A DNA stretch of 64,000 nucleotides from Spirodela intermedia (GCA_902729315.2 LR746268.1:8997005-9061004); one strand, 5' to 3'. Shown: positions 11,351-23,891, numbered from the stretch's first letter. The notes: generated from the sequence alone by a model not told the origin. A program made the numbers and translations.

Positions 11351-12246
11351 CGGCTGTCTTATGCTGGATCTGGGTACCTTGAAGAGCTGTCATATACCAG
11401 TGGATTTGTTTCGAGGTTTTCTGACATAAATGTTACACCACTGAAGCTCCTCGAGAGCTTGGCGTCGGCCACGACCTTCAAGTTTAGTCTCATTCATTCA
11501 TGGAACCCAACCTTCTGATGCGCGTCTGAGGATCAGAGGTTTTCTATTTATGAACGACGGGCCACGAATTGCTAGTTGTTGACTGGGAATCTTTGGCTGA
11601 GGGGAAGAAGGTGGAAAGCCTTGATCTCCTGTTTTAAAAATGTTTTCTGCTGCAACAACATGGATGTGGCCGTAGATTTTTTTGTTTCTTCTTCTTCTTC
11701 TTCTTCTTCTTCTTATTGATGGTGTTCTTCCTCCGCCCTGGGTGTAGACGGTCGTTCTGAAGGTTACCATGTCCTGCCAAGGGTGCGTCGGAGCCGTGAA
11801 GAGAGTCCTCGACAAGATGGAAGGTCAGAGAGTAGCTTCAGAGTCCTCCCCATCCTGAATGGGTGGGATTCTTTTGTCGTTGTTCTCAGCACTCAGAGGC
11901 CTCGCTGACTTTCGGTGGATATCCAGGCGTGGAGTCGTACGACGTCAACTTGAAGGACCAGAAGGTGACCGTGCTGGGGACGGCGAAACCCGAGGCGGTC
12001 CTGCAGACCGTGTCGAAGACGGGGAAGAAGACTGAATTCTGGAGGGAAGAGGCAGAGGCCAAGGAGGCACCTCCCGCCGCCGCCGCCGCGGAGGAGGCAC
12101 CCGCCGCTGTCGCATCTCCTGAAGCGGAGGCGGCCCCCGCCGCCGCCCCCGCCCCCGCCCCCGCCCCCGCTCCCGAAACCACCGCCGCCCCCGCCCCCGC
12201 CCCCGCCCCCGCCCCCGCCCCCGCTCCCGAAACCACCGCCGCTTGA
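10106..12246 (+). CDS. CCH: CCH/ATX1-like copper chaperone with Pro/Ala tail
   Basis: The exons are 10106-10114, 11748-11823 and 11927-12246, giving 134 residues. Exon 1 codes only for MAE, so the start depends on the 1.6-kb first intron being spliced out; the joins keep frame. Residues 4-70 are a heavy-metal-associated domain with the copper-binding MSCQGC motif (Cys13, Cys16) and the family phrase [15 protein letters not shown]1-type chaperones carry Cu(I) in the cytosol to P-type ATPases such as RAN1. After about residue 75 the protein has an Ala/Pro/Glu tail. CCH proteins have a C-terminal extension that ATX1 proteins lack, so CCH is the closer type, though this tail is a simple-sequence expansion and not an alignable homologue. 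Introns carry CT and TTC runs. Confidence 0.92.
11291..11350. repeat. CTCCCTCT / CT microsatellite in chaperone intron 1
   Basis: Octamer TCTCCCTC repeats grade into plain CT. Confidence 0.9.
11686..11714. repeat. TTC microsatellite before chaperone exon 2
   Basis: The TTC run lies about 33 bp upstream of the exon 2 acceptor and is pyrimidine-rich on the coding strand, so it may add to the polypyrimidine tract. Confidence 0.85.
12125..12243 (+). repeat. Coding GCCCCC minisatellite (Pro/Ala tail)
   Basis: GCCCCC hexamers are interrupted by two copies of a segment coding PETTAA. They encode the alternating Ala-Pro end of the copper chaperone. Tracts of this type change length easily. Confidence 0.85.
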
Positions 12247-12281
12247 GATGGCCATCGCTCAGGGAGGGGAAAACTCCGCCG

Positions 12282-12287
12282 AATAAA
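12282..12287 (+). terminator. AATAAA polyadenylation signal, copper chaperone
   Basis: AATAAA lies 36 bp after the stop codon. In plants this hexamer is only a weak guide. Confidence 0.45.
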
Positions 12288-12998
12288 ATATCGTGTCTTG
12301 AGAAATTACCAAAAGCCTCGGATGAGAAAAGAACACTGCTGCTGCCTGGCGGTGTTCCTATGCTTCTTCATTGCCGCTGCTCTTCCTGTGCTGTGCTGCT
12401 AAATCTCTCTCTCTCTCTCTCTCTCTCTACCGGCATGATGGCCAGAAAGAGCCTTTTTGGGCCGGACTGGGCTTCAATTGGCCGTTGGTCATAGGGGTGT
12501 GGGGCTTATTTCTGTGGGCCCATAACAGGGGGCGCGAACTTGGCCATTCCGTTGGATACTGACAATATTTATCCATATAGACGACACGAGTCGCCTCAGA
12601 TTCTATTTATGTATTCCGACCAATGAGGTTACAGCCCTTGCCACGTGTCGGCCCCCCGTTTAATATACTCTCTCTCTTACTACTGGGCGCGCGCGGCGTG
12701 GCGATAAAGGCAATAATGGCCTCTGGGAAGAACCTTCCGCAAGCTGCCACGCGTGACAATGGGATTGGTTGGAGGGAACATTTATCTAATTTAAAAGAAA
12801 GGGAGGGCCTGATGCTCACCGACAGTTTTTTTTTTTACACTAGAAGATAAGTACGTTCTCCACTATAAGGGGAAAAGGAGATTCGATACGGTCGTTGGGT
12901 GATATGCGACGTTGATGCCTCTTCTGTCTGTCTCTCTCTCTCTCTATCTCCTCCCTCTCTCTCTCTCTCTATACTCTGTCTCTGTCTGTCTCTCTCTC

Positions 12999-13004
12999 TA
13001 TATA
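12999..13004 (+). promoter_or_regulatory. Candidate TATA box of the AHP gene
   Basis: TATATA follows a CT-rich stretch, 234 bp before the AHP start codon. Confidence 0.4.
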
Positions 13005-13237
13005 CCCGCGCGTCTCTCGTTTGCACACACTGCTATTCGCCGAGAGAAAAAAAAGAGGAATCCTAGATAAATGGGAACCAGAAGCACGCAAGGTCCCCCT
13101 CCGCTCTCTCCTTCTGTCCTTTTCACTTCTTCCCTGCACGGCGGCCAGGCTCTTTACTCGTCTCGCTTCCTCCTCCTCTCTGTCTCCCTCTGGTTATCTC
13201 TTCCGCATCCTCTTCAATAACCGGGGTTGGTTAACCC

Positions 13238-16200
13238 ATGGCTGCCGCCACACTGAAGGATCAACTCAGCGGCCTGGTGAACTCCATGTTTGCGGAGGTG
13301 AATTTCTGTCTCCGGCTGACTCTGGGGAACCCGGGTTTTTATTTTTTATGCGGGTCCCCATTATTGGGAGTAGGGTGCGAGATCTGTTCTCGTGGGGTTG
13401 TGAGCTTTTTCCTTGGGTCGGAGCAGTGCGCATACGCTCCTAACGTGTTGGATCTTAGAGCTCGTCACGAGACGGTCGTGAATCGATGGAATGAGGCATT
13501 TTCTGCCTCTATGTGCTTTCAATTATTGCCCCTCTTTTGTTCGGTCCCCCTTAATTTCCGAATTCATGCGGAACTTCAAGGGATTTCCATTTTTTAATGG
13601 ATCATTAAAGTCTTCTGCTCTGGTTCCAGGGTTTATTGGACGATCAGTTCACCCAGCTGCAGATGCTTCAGGATGCCAACAACCCCGGATTCATTGCGGA
13701 GGTCATCACGCTCTTCTGTGAGGATGCTGAGAGGCTTCTCAAGGAGCTCACCACACTTTTGTATTTCCAAACCCGTTTCATTTTCACTTAGGTCAGGCGT
13801 TGTCATGGTCATAACGTCTGCTGAAATTTACGGCGTATGAATGACTACTGTTGTATTTCCTACACTGCAGGGATCAGGTTGCGGTTGATTACCACAAGGT
13901 GGATGCTTATGTTCATCAACTCAAGGGCAGCAGTTCGAGGTGCTTTTCCGAGTTCCGTTGATTAAATTAGGATTCATGCCGGTTGAGAGCTTACGGTCTT
14001 CTTTAACTCTTTGAATTAACAACTGATCTGACTTGATGTGTGTGTCAACATCTCCTGGGTCCTGTATGGAGGTTGCCTTCAGAGGAATGGTGTGGATCTA
14101 CAAAGTTTGAAGGATTAGCTTTCCATGACTCAATGTTAGACAAGGTTCTCTGTGAAAACGTGTGTTCTTAAACTAAATGGATACATTTCTTCTCTACAGA
14201 CATTCAACCGTAATTCAGCTGTGATGAGAATAAGACTATCTTTGGTTCGTGAATCTTTTTTAGGATCAAATAAAGAAGGTTTCTGGAAGTTGGGTTTTTA
14301 TGGCTTTATGATTTGGCATCAGAAAAGATACTTGCCTCTTTTTTTGTATAGAAAAACCCAGGGCGTTGATACATCCATCTTCTTTATTTTGACTTTAAAC
14401 AGGTTTTTTATTATTTTCTGTGTCTTGATCCGTTATATCCTGGAGTCCTCAGCAGCTTTGTTTACCACTCTTTGCTTCAAAGTATGCCAGAATGCTTAAG
14501 TGTTTTGGTAGAACTGTGAAAGGATGTGGAAGCTGATTATCTCACTTCATCTTGTTCCACTTTTCGTATTTTGGGTTCTATCCGTTGACATTCAAACACA
14601 AGCTAACATATGGACTTACCATCCCAATCTATCGAGTAAAGTACACCAGGTGAAGTTGGAGCCTGCTATTAACCTTAATCTACGAAATATTATGATTCAA
14701 TGACGAATGTAATGCACGTCAGTACGGAGGATTGAGATTTCAAGGAAAAATCTGTTTTGCCTTTGCCCAGGATGCGGTCTCTCAGTCGCAGTCAAGTCCT
14801 AAAACGTAGGCTAAATTGAATTTGAATTTAGTTCCAAAAACTATTAGCCAGACCATTTATATCCTTATTCTATGGTTGTCAATGACTCGCCGCAATGGTT
14901 CGTGGCCTTTTAGTGATAAATGGGGTTTATTCTACTCTCTAGCAAGGCCCCCAGATAACACTTTCGCTTTGAGATACATTTGATCATCAATCTTTGTTTA
15001 GGTCGTTGGGAAATTTGGCCATCCGACTGGAACACTTTTGCAGGGAATTGCTTGTTGTTGGGTTGCAATGAGTCCAAGGGGATCATAAATTTTTTTAGGA
15101 TTCTCATGATTCATCAATTGATTGACTTCAGTCTTGTATCCTCTATCTGTTTTATCATATACCACTCTCACTGTCAAAAAAAAGGTGAGGTGTTTATGTG
15201 AAAAGTTTTATGATGAAGAAATGGTTCCTAGGCAACGCATGAATTCATGTTTACTTTCCCATTTCGACTGATTAACGAGAAAAAAAATCCTTCATATATT
15301 TCTAATGTTGATATTATCTTATGTGTGACTACTGAGGTCTGTTAAAAAGTTTTGTTCCTCGTTAGAATTTATTATTCTGCAAGAAGGAGAAAACAAATTG
15401 ATCTTGTGATTGACAAGTGCGGCAATTAAGGATTACATGTTGGAATAAATTTTCATAGTTTTAATATTGCGACTGTGCTATAAGTTTTTATCCTTAGACT
15501 TTGATGAGATTCACAATTAACGGATAAAGAAAAATAAACATCTATTTTATCATGAGATTTCCTTCAAAGTGGTTCTTTATACTCCATGTTGAAACAATTT
15601 TTTTTGGTCGGCAGAATATTCTTTGATGTACTGATGCATCTCAACTGAAGATAAAAATCGGGATGATTAATAAAATCGCCATTATTAGATAACCGTGAAA
15701 GAAACATTGTATTTATTTATTTGTTTAAAATTTAAGCTTTGAAGATTAATCCATAATCTTCTTCCTGGTGCAATTAGCAGTTTGTCTGGAGGTCCGTTAT
15801 AATTGACAGTTTCAGAATCAATTTTCTTCATGGGCGCTCAGCATTGAATTGAAATCCATAAACTTAAAATTTTGAAAATTTGAAATACGCTTATACTTTT
15901 CTTTGAATTGACTCTCTATTCTAGTGTGGGTGCTCAGCATATAAAACATGGCTGCATCAGATTTCGCCAATTTTGCGAGGAAAATAGCAAAGAAGGGTGA
16001 GTAACGGCATTCTGGTATGAATTACGTATGATGGTTTGTGAAACTGGTTTTATATGGTTTGTGGCTACGGGTTCTTGTTCTTGTTCCTGTTCAATATCAG
16101 CATTATCTTCTTCTTTTTTCCATCGAGGGTGACTTTATATTTGGCACATATTGTAAAATATCTTTTGAAATTACGTAAAAATGAACATTGATGTCATGGG

Positions 16201-17643
16201 CACTATTTAATTGATTGCCTCGAGCTATACAATAAAATGGCGACTGCAGTTAGTTGTAGTAGTCAAACCACCTTGGAATAAAGAGTGCGCACCTTTGTTT
16301 CAAGGATACATCACATCTGTCATCAAGTAATCAATGGCTTGAACTGCGAAGGCTTTCCACCTTTGGGGAATGTAGATGATGACATATAGGATAACAACCG
16401 AGCCATGGGTACGAATGGATATTCTTAAGTAGCTTAGGAGTATTGGCGTTGTATGAGAGAGTAATGGATAACCTGTATCTGAAGTGGTCGTTGGATCTGT
16501 TATCTTCACACTATTGATATTTGGGTAATCCCCTCCTTGATGGTTCAAAGTTTGATTTCGCAATATTTTCCTGCATTTTTCATCCAGAGAGCATAAACGC
16601 TTGATTCTGGTTAATGGCTCCAATATATCCATGCTAGAAGCTTGTAAATCTGGCCTGGAAACAAGTGATGGCTTCTGAGGTGGGAAAGAAAAGAAATATT
16701 CATTCAAGATGCAGTGTGTTCCTGCAGAGATTTGAATCTCGTGTCTGTGATACCAAGATCCTAGGCTTAGATCCACAGGAATACAACCCATCAGGTGGGA
16801 ACTGAAATGAACTCGAATTGAGATATAGAATTCGTACAGCTTCTCTTGTAATTCTAGCTTGATCAAATTCTGTCATGCCTGATGTCAAACATGAATATTA
16901 TCATTTCTCATACTGTCAAGAATTGCAGACAAGGTGACGGAACCAGTCTGTTCTGATGATGAGGATCCCCCGTCGAAATAACAAACTTATCATCCTGACA
17001 CACTTATGCCAACAATCTACTAGTACAGATTTTTGTATGAAAAATATGAAATGCAGCTCTATTGAGTGATTTTAATCTTTCATTATCTTCCCTATGAGCA
17101 TTTACTTTCTAGCATTATTGCTTTTTCAGTGTGCAATATTCATGATGAATTCTGTGTTTAATTTTGGAGTTTTATGTTCTTTTATTTGTCATATAATATT
17201 GAGATTGTATTTTCTCAGGTGCGTTCATGCCCTGAACCTGGTCAAACATGAATATTATCGCCTGAAAACTAAATTCGAGACCATGGTTCAGGTGAGACAA
17301 TATCATTGGCCGTACTTCACTGTCAGGGATTGTGTTCATCTTTCTGTGAGCTTGATTGAAGTATCTTTCTCTCTCTCTCTCTCTCTCTCTCTGTGGTTGA
17401 AGTAAAATGTTACCCCGTGTTGGGTCAACGACTGCAAAGCCACAATTACATTTTCTTTTGCCCAACTCTTTACATAGAACCAGCTGGCCAGAAGATCACA
17501 TGAATCAAAGTTGTAAGAAATAATGTAGAAAGACATAGAATAGTTCTTGTGACGGAGTATTCTCGCTTGCCCTCACTCATCTATTGCCATTGCCGCAGCT
17601 CGAGCAGAGAATCCAGGCCTACGAAGGCCAGCAGCAGCAGTAA
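13238..17643 (+). CDS. AHP: Histidine-containing phosphotransfer protein (AHP type)
   Basis: The exons are 13238-13297, 13630-13760, 13871-13939, 15925-15996, 17219-17291 and 17599-17643. All phases agree, giving 149 residues, the usual AHP length. AHPs relay phosphate from cytokinin receptor kinases in the membrane to nuclear response regulators. The HPt motif is intact: HQLKGSSSSVGA with the phospho-accepting His79. The flanking helices read LLDDQFTQLQMLQDA and GFIAEVITLFCEDAERLL, then FRQFCEENSKEGC. The tail LEQRIQAYEGQQQQ is typical. Introns 3 (2.0 kb) and 4 (1.2 kb) are long. The start is the first ATG, in good context (acccATGG). Confidence 0.95.
17366..17394. repeat. CT microsatellite in AHP intron 5
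   Basis: A CT run of about 28 bp. Confidence 0.9.
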
Positions 17644-18478
17644 GTGGAATCTACGTGAATCTTGCAGCGGGTACATGGGACGACCAACTCTGCCCACACC
17701 CGGATCACCAAGTAAACATTGATCTTGATCTTCTTTCTGAATTTGTAATATATCTCATCGTCTGCATCAGGAGGGTTTCGATAGAATGATTTCAGCTGCA
17801 GCCTTCTTTCCCTCTTCTGTAATGAGATCAACTCAGACCGGAGGCTGTGGTATTATCAGGGGAAGCCTCCCATTGGCGCAAGCATGTAGTCTGATTGGCT
17901 CGTGGGGTGTCCCAACTCCGTACGTCCCAGGCCTCCGGGATACTTTCACTTTGTCTAACATCTTCTGCTCTAGGGTTCTTCAGAATGTGACGTCTCTTTC
18001 CCTTTCGAGAATTACAATACTTTCTTAATTTCTTTCTGAAAATGCCCCATGAAACTAGTGATTTCCCTTTCTGGTTCCTTTCACCCTCGTGGGACCGATC
18101 CATTGACATGATCGATCTTCTGTCATGGTTCCAAGGACCAGAGGATCTACTACTTTCTAGTCAACGTGGTAGTGTGAGTCAACGAGATGGCGGAGAGAGG
18201 GAGAGAAGAGTTCGTACCGGGTTGACTAAGCTTGAACAGGTTTAGAAGAAGGCTTTGCACCCGATCGCTGATCAGTGAGACTTGCACGGTGAGGACTACC
18301 CGCAGGGCTCCACGGGAGCTAGTCACTCCACCGATCCTGGTCGGAATCAGGGCCCCGCTGACCGCCGTTGACTTCTTGATCCTGCAGGTCAATGTCACCA
18401 GGGGTGAATGAGCAATTCTAATAATGATTGTCTGGACTCGCCCTACAATTTGTTCACCTCCAATTTAAGACGACCCAC

Positions 18479-18517
<39 letters not shown>

Positions 18518-18523
18518 AGGAGC
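17644..18523. other. Convergent intergenic region, AHP and CSA
   Basis: The two genes point towards each other, so this holds both 3' ends. A GA run (18484-18515) sits just beside the CSA stop codon. Short ORFs have no recognised homology. No extra gene is seen. Confidence 0.6.
18484..18515. repeat. GA microsatellite by the CSA stop codon
   Basis: A GA run beginning 9 bp beyond the CSA stop, so within its 3' UTR. Confidence 0.9.
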
Positions 18524-19964
18524 TTAATGCCCATCCCAGCCCCTAAACTCAGTCCTAGGGTTCTTGAGCTTGATGGCGTGTGGATGAGAAGCGATTGCGA
18601 GGAGTACCAGTTCTACGGCGGCCTTGTTAGGCGGAGACCAGACAAGGATTTGCCTGTCATTGCTCCCGCTGTACAGCTCCTGCAAACACAAATAGAAATT
18701 CAGCTGTTCTCATTCACCGTGAGCAAGCAAAGGCTGAGGCCGCGTGGTCTTCCAGACCTGATTATGGGCGCTGAAGAAGCAACAGTTGACCGACTCAAAA
18801 TGCCCTCGGAATGTCCGGGATGTGGCGCCCGACCACATGTCAAACGCCTGACAAAGATCTCACCCAGAAGGCGCGTAAGCCCATTGTCGTGCACAATTAT
18901 CCGAATAATCACCCTCACTAATGGGCAATAAAAAGGCGCACCTTGACGGTCGCCATGCAGGGGACGAACACCAGGGAGGAGTCCTCGCCCACCGCCAGCC
19001 CCAAAGGCCTTGTGTGGAGATGGGTCGCCTCGAAGTTCACCAAGGTGTTGCAGCCGGACTCGATGTCCCACAACCTCAGCCTTGAATCGGACCCTGAGAG
19101 TTCCCAACATCTCATAAGACGCACTGAAATTCTGAGATATATGCTGCCCATAGGTAGTCAGATTGAACGTCATATCGAGCTGATATCTGATGGGTTTCGA
19201 TGAAATTTCTGGGTGATAAGAAGAAGCACAAGTATTCGGTGTTGGTATCAGGATAATCTGCTAAGCTGAAGAGAGGATGAAGCTCACCAGTACTTAGGAG
19301 ATACATCCCGTCCTTCGTTGCTCTTAGGCCAGTTACAGCACCGTAGTGAGCTGTTGATCTATTCCGACTGGATGACATGCCAGGGTGGAGCCTCTGAGTA
19401 TCAAAACCCTTGATCAGCTTACCTCTTTGGGAAGTTGACAATTTCCTCGTATTGCTGTAATGGGGAACCTTTCTCTCGGGTGCAATTGAGATAGTTGAGG
19501 AGGCTCCTCTCTGGGGAACCGACTGCTGGGAAAGCAATACCTATATGCACAGTTTTTTTAATTTCTTAAGGGAGGGAACGGGACTGAAAATAGGGGAAAA
19601 ATATCCTTTGCCAAGCACTTAAAATTCATGTGTTCAATCTTCTGGCCCTCTATTGCAGTCTTTTCATGACACCACAGGTAGATTTCTAGTCCATGAGTGG
19701 CTACATATTTATCAGTCAGGCACTAAATAAACATCCAAGGCATGCTAAAAGTGAATACCATGATCCCAACAGTGCCATTCACATCAGAATTTCTGAAGGA
19801 ATGCAAGGCGTCTTGTGAGAGTGATCATGGTGAATGAACTATAAAAGTGAATGACGTCCACTTTAAATCAACTGGAAGGCATAGTCCATACGCTAATGAA
19901 TATAAACTAGGCTAGTTTTGGACAGGAAAAATATTTGAAAAGTGCATAAGAGGGAGGAGGAGAG

Positions 19965-20017
<53 letters not shown>

Positions 20018-22864
20018 ACTTTCTTCGATGAACTTTCAGCTAATGGTGACCGGCTTCCAAATTGAGAACGAGACTGATCCAGAACAAGAAAACAACCAGC
20101 ACGTCTAATGTCCCAAAAACGTACTGCACCATCACAACCCCCTGTCATCAAAATCCAGTCGCTGGAGGAGGACCATTCCACAGTCATTATCCCATCTGCC
20201 ATCAGATGCAGAGTTATGTATAGAGGCGCTTGTTATATATAAGGAACTCAGAAGGGCAATGACGACTACCAATCCAAATGAGAGATGACAAAGCAACATG
20301 AAACAGCTCAGCCACACAACAATATTCGAAGTATGCAAATGAAAGCGAAAGCAAAACAGGTAATCAGCTGGTCATCTTCCATGTAATATTCATACCCAAT
20401 GGGGAACCATGCGGGGTTTGATTATTTTCTCTCTCCACATTTGATGTTATGTGCTCATTTTTGTCACATTTTAGGAAAAGTTCAAAAGGTTTGAGCTTAT
20501 AAACCAGTTTGAAAACCTCAGAGCTTATCTGATTGAACAGTTTTTAGAAGAAAAAATGTTTCTCAAATTCCTTATTTTCCTCCAAAGTTCCTACAGTTCA
20601 CGTCAATAGAAAATTATCTAGAAACGTAATAGAAAATTTTCTAGAAACTTTATCTTGTTTCTCTCTAAATTTCAGCAAAGTTATTAATAGTACCTCTTCA
20701 CGCTTGCTCTTATGCTCACCATATCAGAAAAGTGACCATAGGCTATTAATTTTGCTCCATTCACCGCCCTCAGATATTTCTTATTTTACAGCTCCATTCA
20801 CCGCCCTTAGATGCTCACCACATCTAACTTTGACAAGGTTCTCTTATTTTAAAATATTCTCAAATTCTATTTCGCCACTGTGTCTCCTTTGTATCTGTCA
20901 GGGCTCATTTTTCTTGTCACTGAAGATCCCCTTGTCCAGTCAAGGTACAAGTAGTTTACTCCATTACGAATTTCAAATCATCCTTCACAAACTTCTACTC
21001 CAAAAAAAAAAACCCGCCGAAATTTTTAATTTCCACCATCATGCATCCCTTCGATGCTCTAATACTAATATTCGTCCCAAACTGAATAACCTTAGAATGT
21101 CAACAAAGTTTATTATTTCTTTTTAATGAAAACAGTTGTTCGCACTAATTTCTATCTATTCTTGAAAAAAAAAAACCCAAGTAGGCTCCTCATTCACATC
21201 TACCTCTGCTGACCTTCAACTAGCTCAACCACTTAATTTTCGAGTACAGCGTACTCAAGGACATTATGATCTATTCAACACATTGTTTGGAATTCGATTT
21301 TACTATCTGATTTATATCCTCTCATAACTACTGTCTAACTCCCACAGACGCTCTGTTATCATTGCCCTTCCTCCACAGCATCTAACATTATAAAAAATTA
21401 TCAGAGAAAATCCGGTATTCTAAAGTATCCATCAACATCCTCTTGATCCCAAGTGTCTCCAGAAACCGAATAGTGAAATGAAAATTACTCAGTTCCATGC
21501 CCCCACCGCCATCGAGTGCTCTCACCTATGTAACGCCATGGTCAAGCTCTACAGGAATATGATATGAGTGGGGAACTACCCAGCTAGCCCTTTCTACACG
21601 CACAGTGGCTTACAACAGCATATCACATCTAGCTTGGGGAGAATAAAAATGGATTCTAAGACAGGTGTGAATGAATAGGAATTGAAGTCTTCCAACAACA
21701 AATTCGTCTTTATATTTAACCAAGTCCAATTTATATACCACGGAAACACAATGCTGTGAAGCTGTGGAATTCCAATTGTTAAGGTGTAACAATAAGAAAT
21801 CGACAGTACGGTATTCAAACAATGAGACGCATCTTACCACGATGACCAGAAAGTGTGTGAGTAAAAGCACCAGATGCGATATCACATAGGCGAACTTGAA
21901 CATCCTCAGTTCCTGCGGCAATCAGCATGTGTGTAGTGGCTACGGACGACATAGACGTACCGTACACTTTTCCAGGCATCTTGAAATCCATGACTACCTA
22001 CACAAACAAGATTTTACGAGGAGAATGTCGCAGTAGATCCGCACGAAAGCTTATTGAGAGGATGAGTCATGACTCAGAAGTTTAACCATACTTGAGAAGC
22101 GTTTGTGTCCCACACTTTAATCCGATGATCAAATGATCCCGTAATGAACAGTCCCGTGTCCACTGGATACCATACAACTGATGAAATGGAAAATTTGTGT
22201 CCATGGGCATGTTGTTTGTCAACAACGAGGAGGCTTCTGTGTTTTGCAATTCGCCCACCTCCCTCATAGTCTGTTGAGCGTTGGATATCATAAACAGCAG
22301 CTGATCCATCCGACGCACCAGCTAGCAGGTATCGACCTTCTGTCAAATCAACCTGATTTTCCGGTAAAATCATCGAAATCTATCTGTAAAAAAAAATCTG
22401 CAGTCCCGGAACAACACAGCAATAGTCTTGCGGCTGCTCTTTATTTTGGAGTATCTCTAGGTGGCTAGTATAACTTTGACGGCGTTCGATGGCAGCATGA
22501 GCGGTGAAGTTTTTAGATATTCATAGTAAAACTGAATCGATTATTGGAATTCAGAGAAGTAAATGGGCTAAATAAACTGTTAACGTAAACTTGTGATCGC
22601 TATCGTCGAATCATCTGGTCTCTGTCAAGTTCGACGGTGAACTAGAACAGGAATTCCTCCTCCCTGAAGGATATTTCTCAGGTGAAAAAACCGAGCAACT
22701 TGGAACCAAAGTACCTGGAGCGAGTTGACGCCGCCGCGGTGGGCGCTGACGATCTCCTTCTGGTTGGAGACGTCGAGAGCCGCGACTCGGCGGCGGCAGA
22801 CACGGCCGCGGAAAGTGACGGGGCGAATCGCGCCCCCCTCTCTGTCCCTGACATCCTTCCACAT
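18524..22864 (-). CDS. CSA-1: CSA/ERCC8-like WD-repeat protein (transcription-coupled repair)
   Basis: The exons, in order, are 22715-22864, 22092-22352, 21838-21997, 20020-20195, 19288-19540, 18942-19093, 18758-18847 and 18524-18679. All phases fit, giving 465 residues. CSA (ERCC8; ATCSA-1 in Arabidopsis) is the substrate receptor of a CUL4-DDB1 ubiquitin ligase in transcription-coupled nucleotide-excision repair in the nucleus. The N terminus MWKDVRDREGGAIRP is near-diagnostic. WD repeats show as TGSFDHRIKVWD, DVQVRLCDI, GGCDGAVRFWDIRRAGC, SDSRLRLWDIESG and GSNDRQILVWSP. A Ser-rich, basic insertion separates the fourth and fifth visible repeats, as in plant homologues. The tail after ILVWSP differs from the acidic end I expect in Arabidopsis. 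The 5' end faces IQM across 1.9 kb. Confidence 0.95.
19961..20013. repeat. AG microsatellite in CSA intron 4
   Basis: A long AG run ending 7 bp from the CSA exon 4 donor, so very close to a splice site. Confidence 0.9.
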
Positions 22865-23049
22865 CCTCTCCGGCGCATCTTCGTCGGCGATCCGCCGCCG
22901 GTCGACTGCCGCTCACCGGACCCCGACCCCGAGAGAGCAGAAACTCACTATCCGTTCGCTCACGATCAGCTCATCCCCCTTTTTAAGCTCCCCTTCCGGA
23001 GAGCCACGTCGGACGAGGAAACACCAGAGATGGGCTGACTGGATGCGAG

Positions 23050-23450
23050 AGAAGTTCTCTGGGCCCATCAGGCCCACCAAAGATACCACTTCGGCCCCGA
23101 CAGAAAGCCCATAGCCCACTTACATCTTTATTATTTCTTATTGGTCTATCCCCATAGCCCAGTTACATACTATTATTGGGCAATAATAATAGCCCACACT
23201 TATTTCCTATTGTCCCAGGCCGATAACCGCTTGCTTATTTCTTATTTGACCAGGCCCATAGCCCACTTACCAATTATTATTGGGCTATTACCGGAGCACA
23301 CTAACTTAATTATATGGGCCAAGACCGATAACCAACTTACTCATTCTTATTGGTCAAGGCCCATAAACAACTGATTTCTTATTGGTTGGGGCCCTTTTCC
23401 AACTTAACTATTTATTATTGGATAGGCCCAATTCCCCCAGAGCCGACCCA
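23050..23450. promoter_or_regulatory. Block of repeated GGCCCA and ATTGG (CCAAT) motifs
   Basis: Imperfect units of the form GCCCATAGCCCACTTAC plus TTATTATTGG recur. By eye I count about ten GGCCCA/TGGGC cores and about nine ATTGG cores in 400 bp. These cores match the site II (TCP-bound) and CCAAT (NF-Y-bound) boxes. The block lies 190-590 bp upstream of the CSA start, so it may be part of that promoter. It could instead be a decayed tandem repeat. Confidence 0.4.
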
Positions 23451-23891
23451 GTGACCCCAATCCGAGGGCAGCCACTTGGGTCAAAAGAGGGCCCACAGAC
23501 TAGCCTGGACTTCCTTGTCGTCTTCCACGATAGACCGGGACCAGACCAAACGGACGCCCACCGACAGGGGCGTCGCCGTTGCACCATTCCGGTGATGGTG
23601 TCCCGCCGGTACAATCCGCCACCTCGGCGGCTTCCTTGGGCCCTTCTTCCCGGCGGTCCAGAGGCTCCTTCCTCTCCGTTTCCTTCTCCGGCGGCGGATG
23701 AAACAGCATAAGAAGACACCGGCGAGTGGGCCCTCTACTTGCCGGAACCCTATCCTCGCCTCCGGTGGCCGGCGGACCGCCGACCTCGAGGCTGTCGCCG
23801 GTTTTGTTGATCTTTCTCCCCTCCGGTCGCCGTCGAAGAGCCTGGTATTAAAAACGCGACCTTTAATGCGATCCTTCCCGCCTCAGAGTCA

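Larger units (their letters stand above)
12247..13237. other. Intergenic region between chaperone and AHP genes
   Basis: It contains the likely chaperone polyadenylation signal (12282-12287), CT runs at 12403-12428 and 12927-12998, and the probable AHP promoter and 5' leader. No gene is recognised; ORFs made of CT/GA repeats are artefacts. Confidence 0.6.

Noticed and set aside
11886-12255. Gly-rich and Ala/Gly-rich ORFs on the minus strand opposite the chaperone tail
   Set aside because: They are the complement of the GCCCCC repeat in exon 3 and have no gene structure of their own.
18041-18420. Possible transposon or small gene between AHP and CSA
   Set aside because: Some phrases felt repeat-like, but I could not tie them to a known element or find terminal repeats.
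18428-18931. 167-codon plus-strand ORF with Arg-Glu repeats
   Set aside because: It is the shadow of CSA exons 7 and 8 plus the GA microsatellite.
23382-23719. GC-rich ORFs of 69-109 codons on both strands between CSA and IQM
   Set aside because: Frames are open on both strands because of base composition; no homology, splice sites or good start context.
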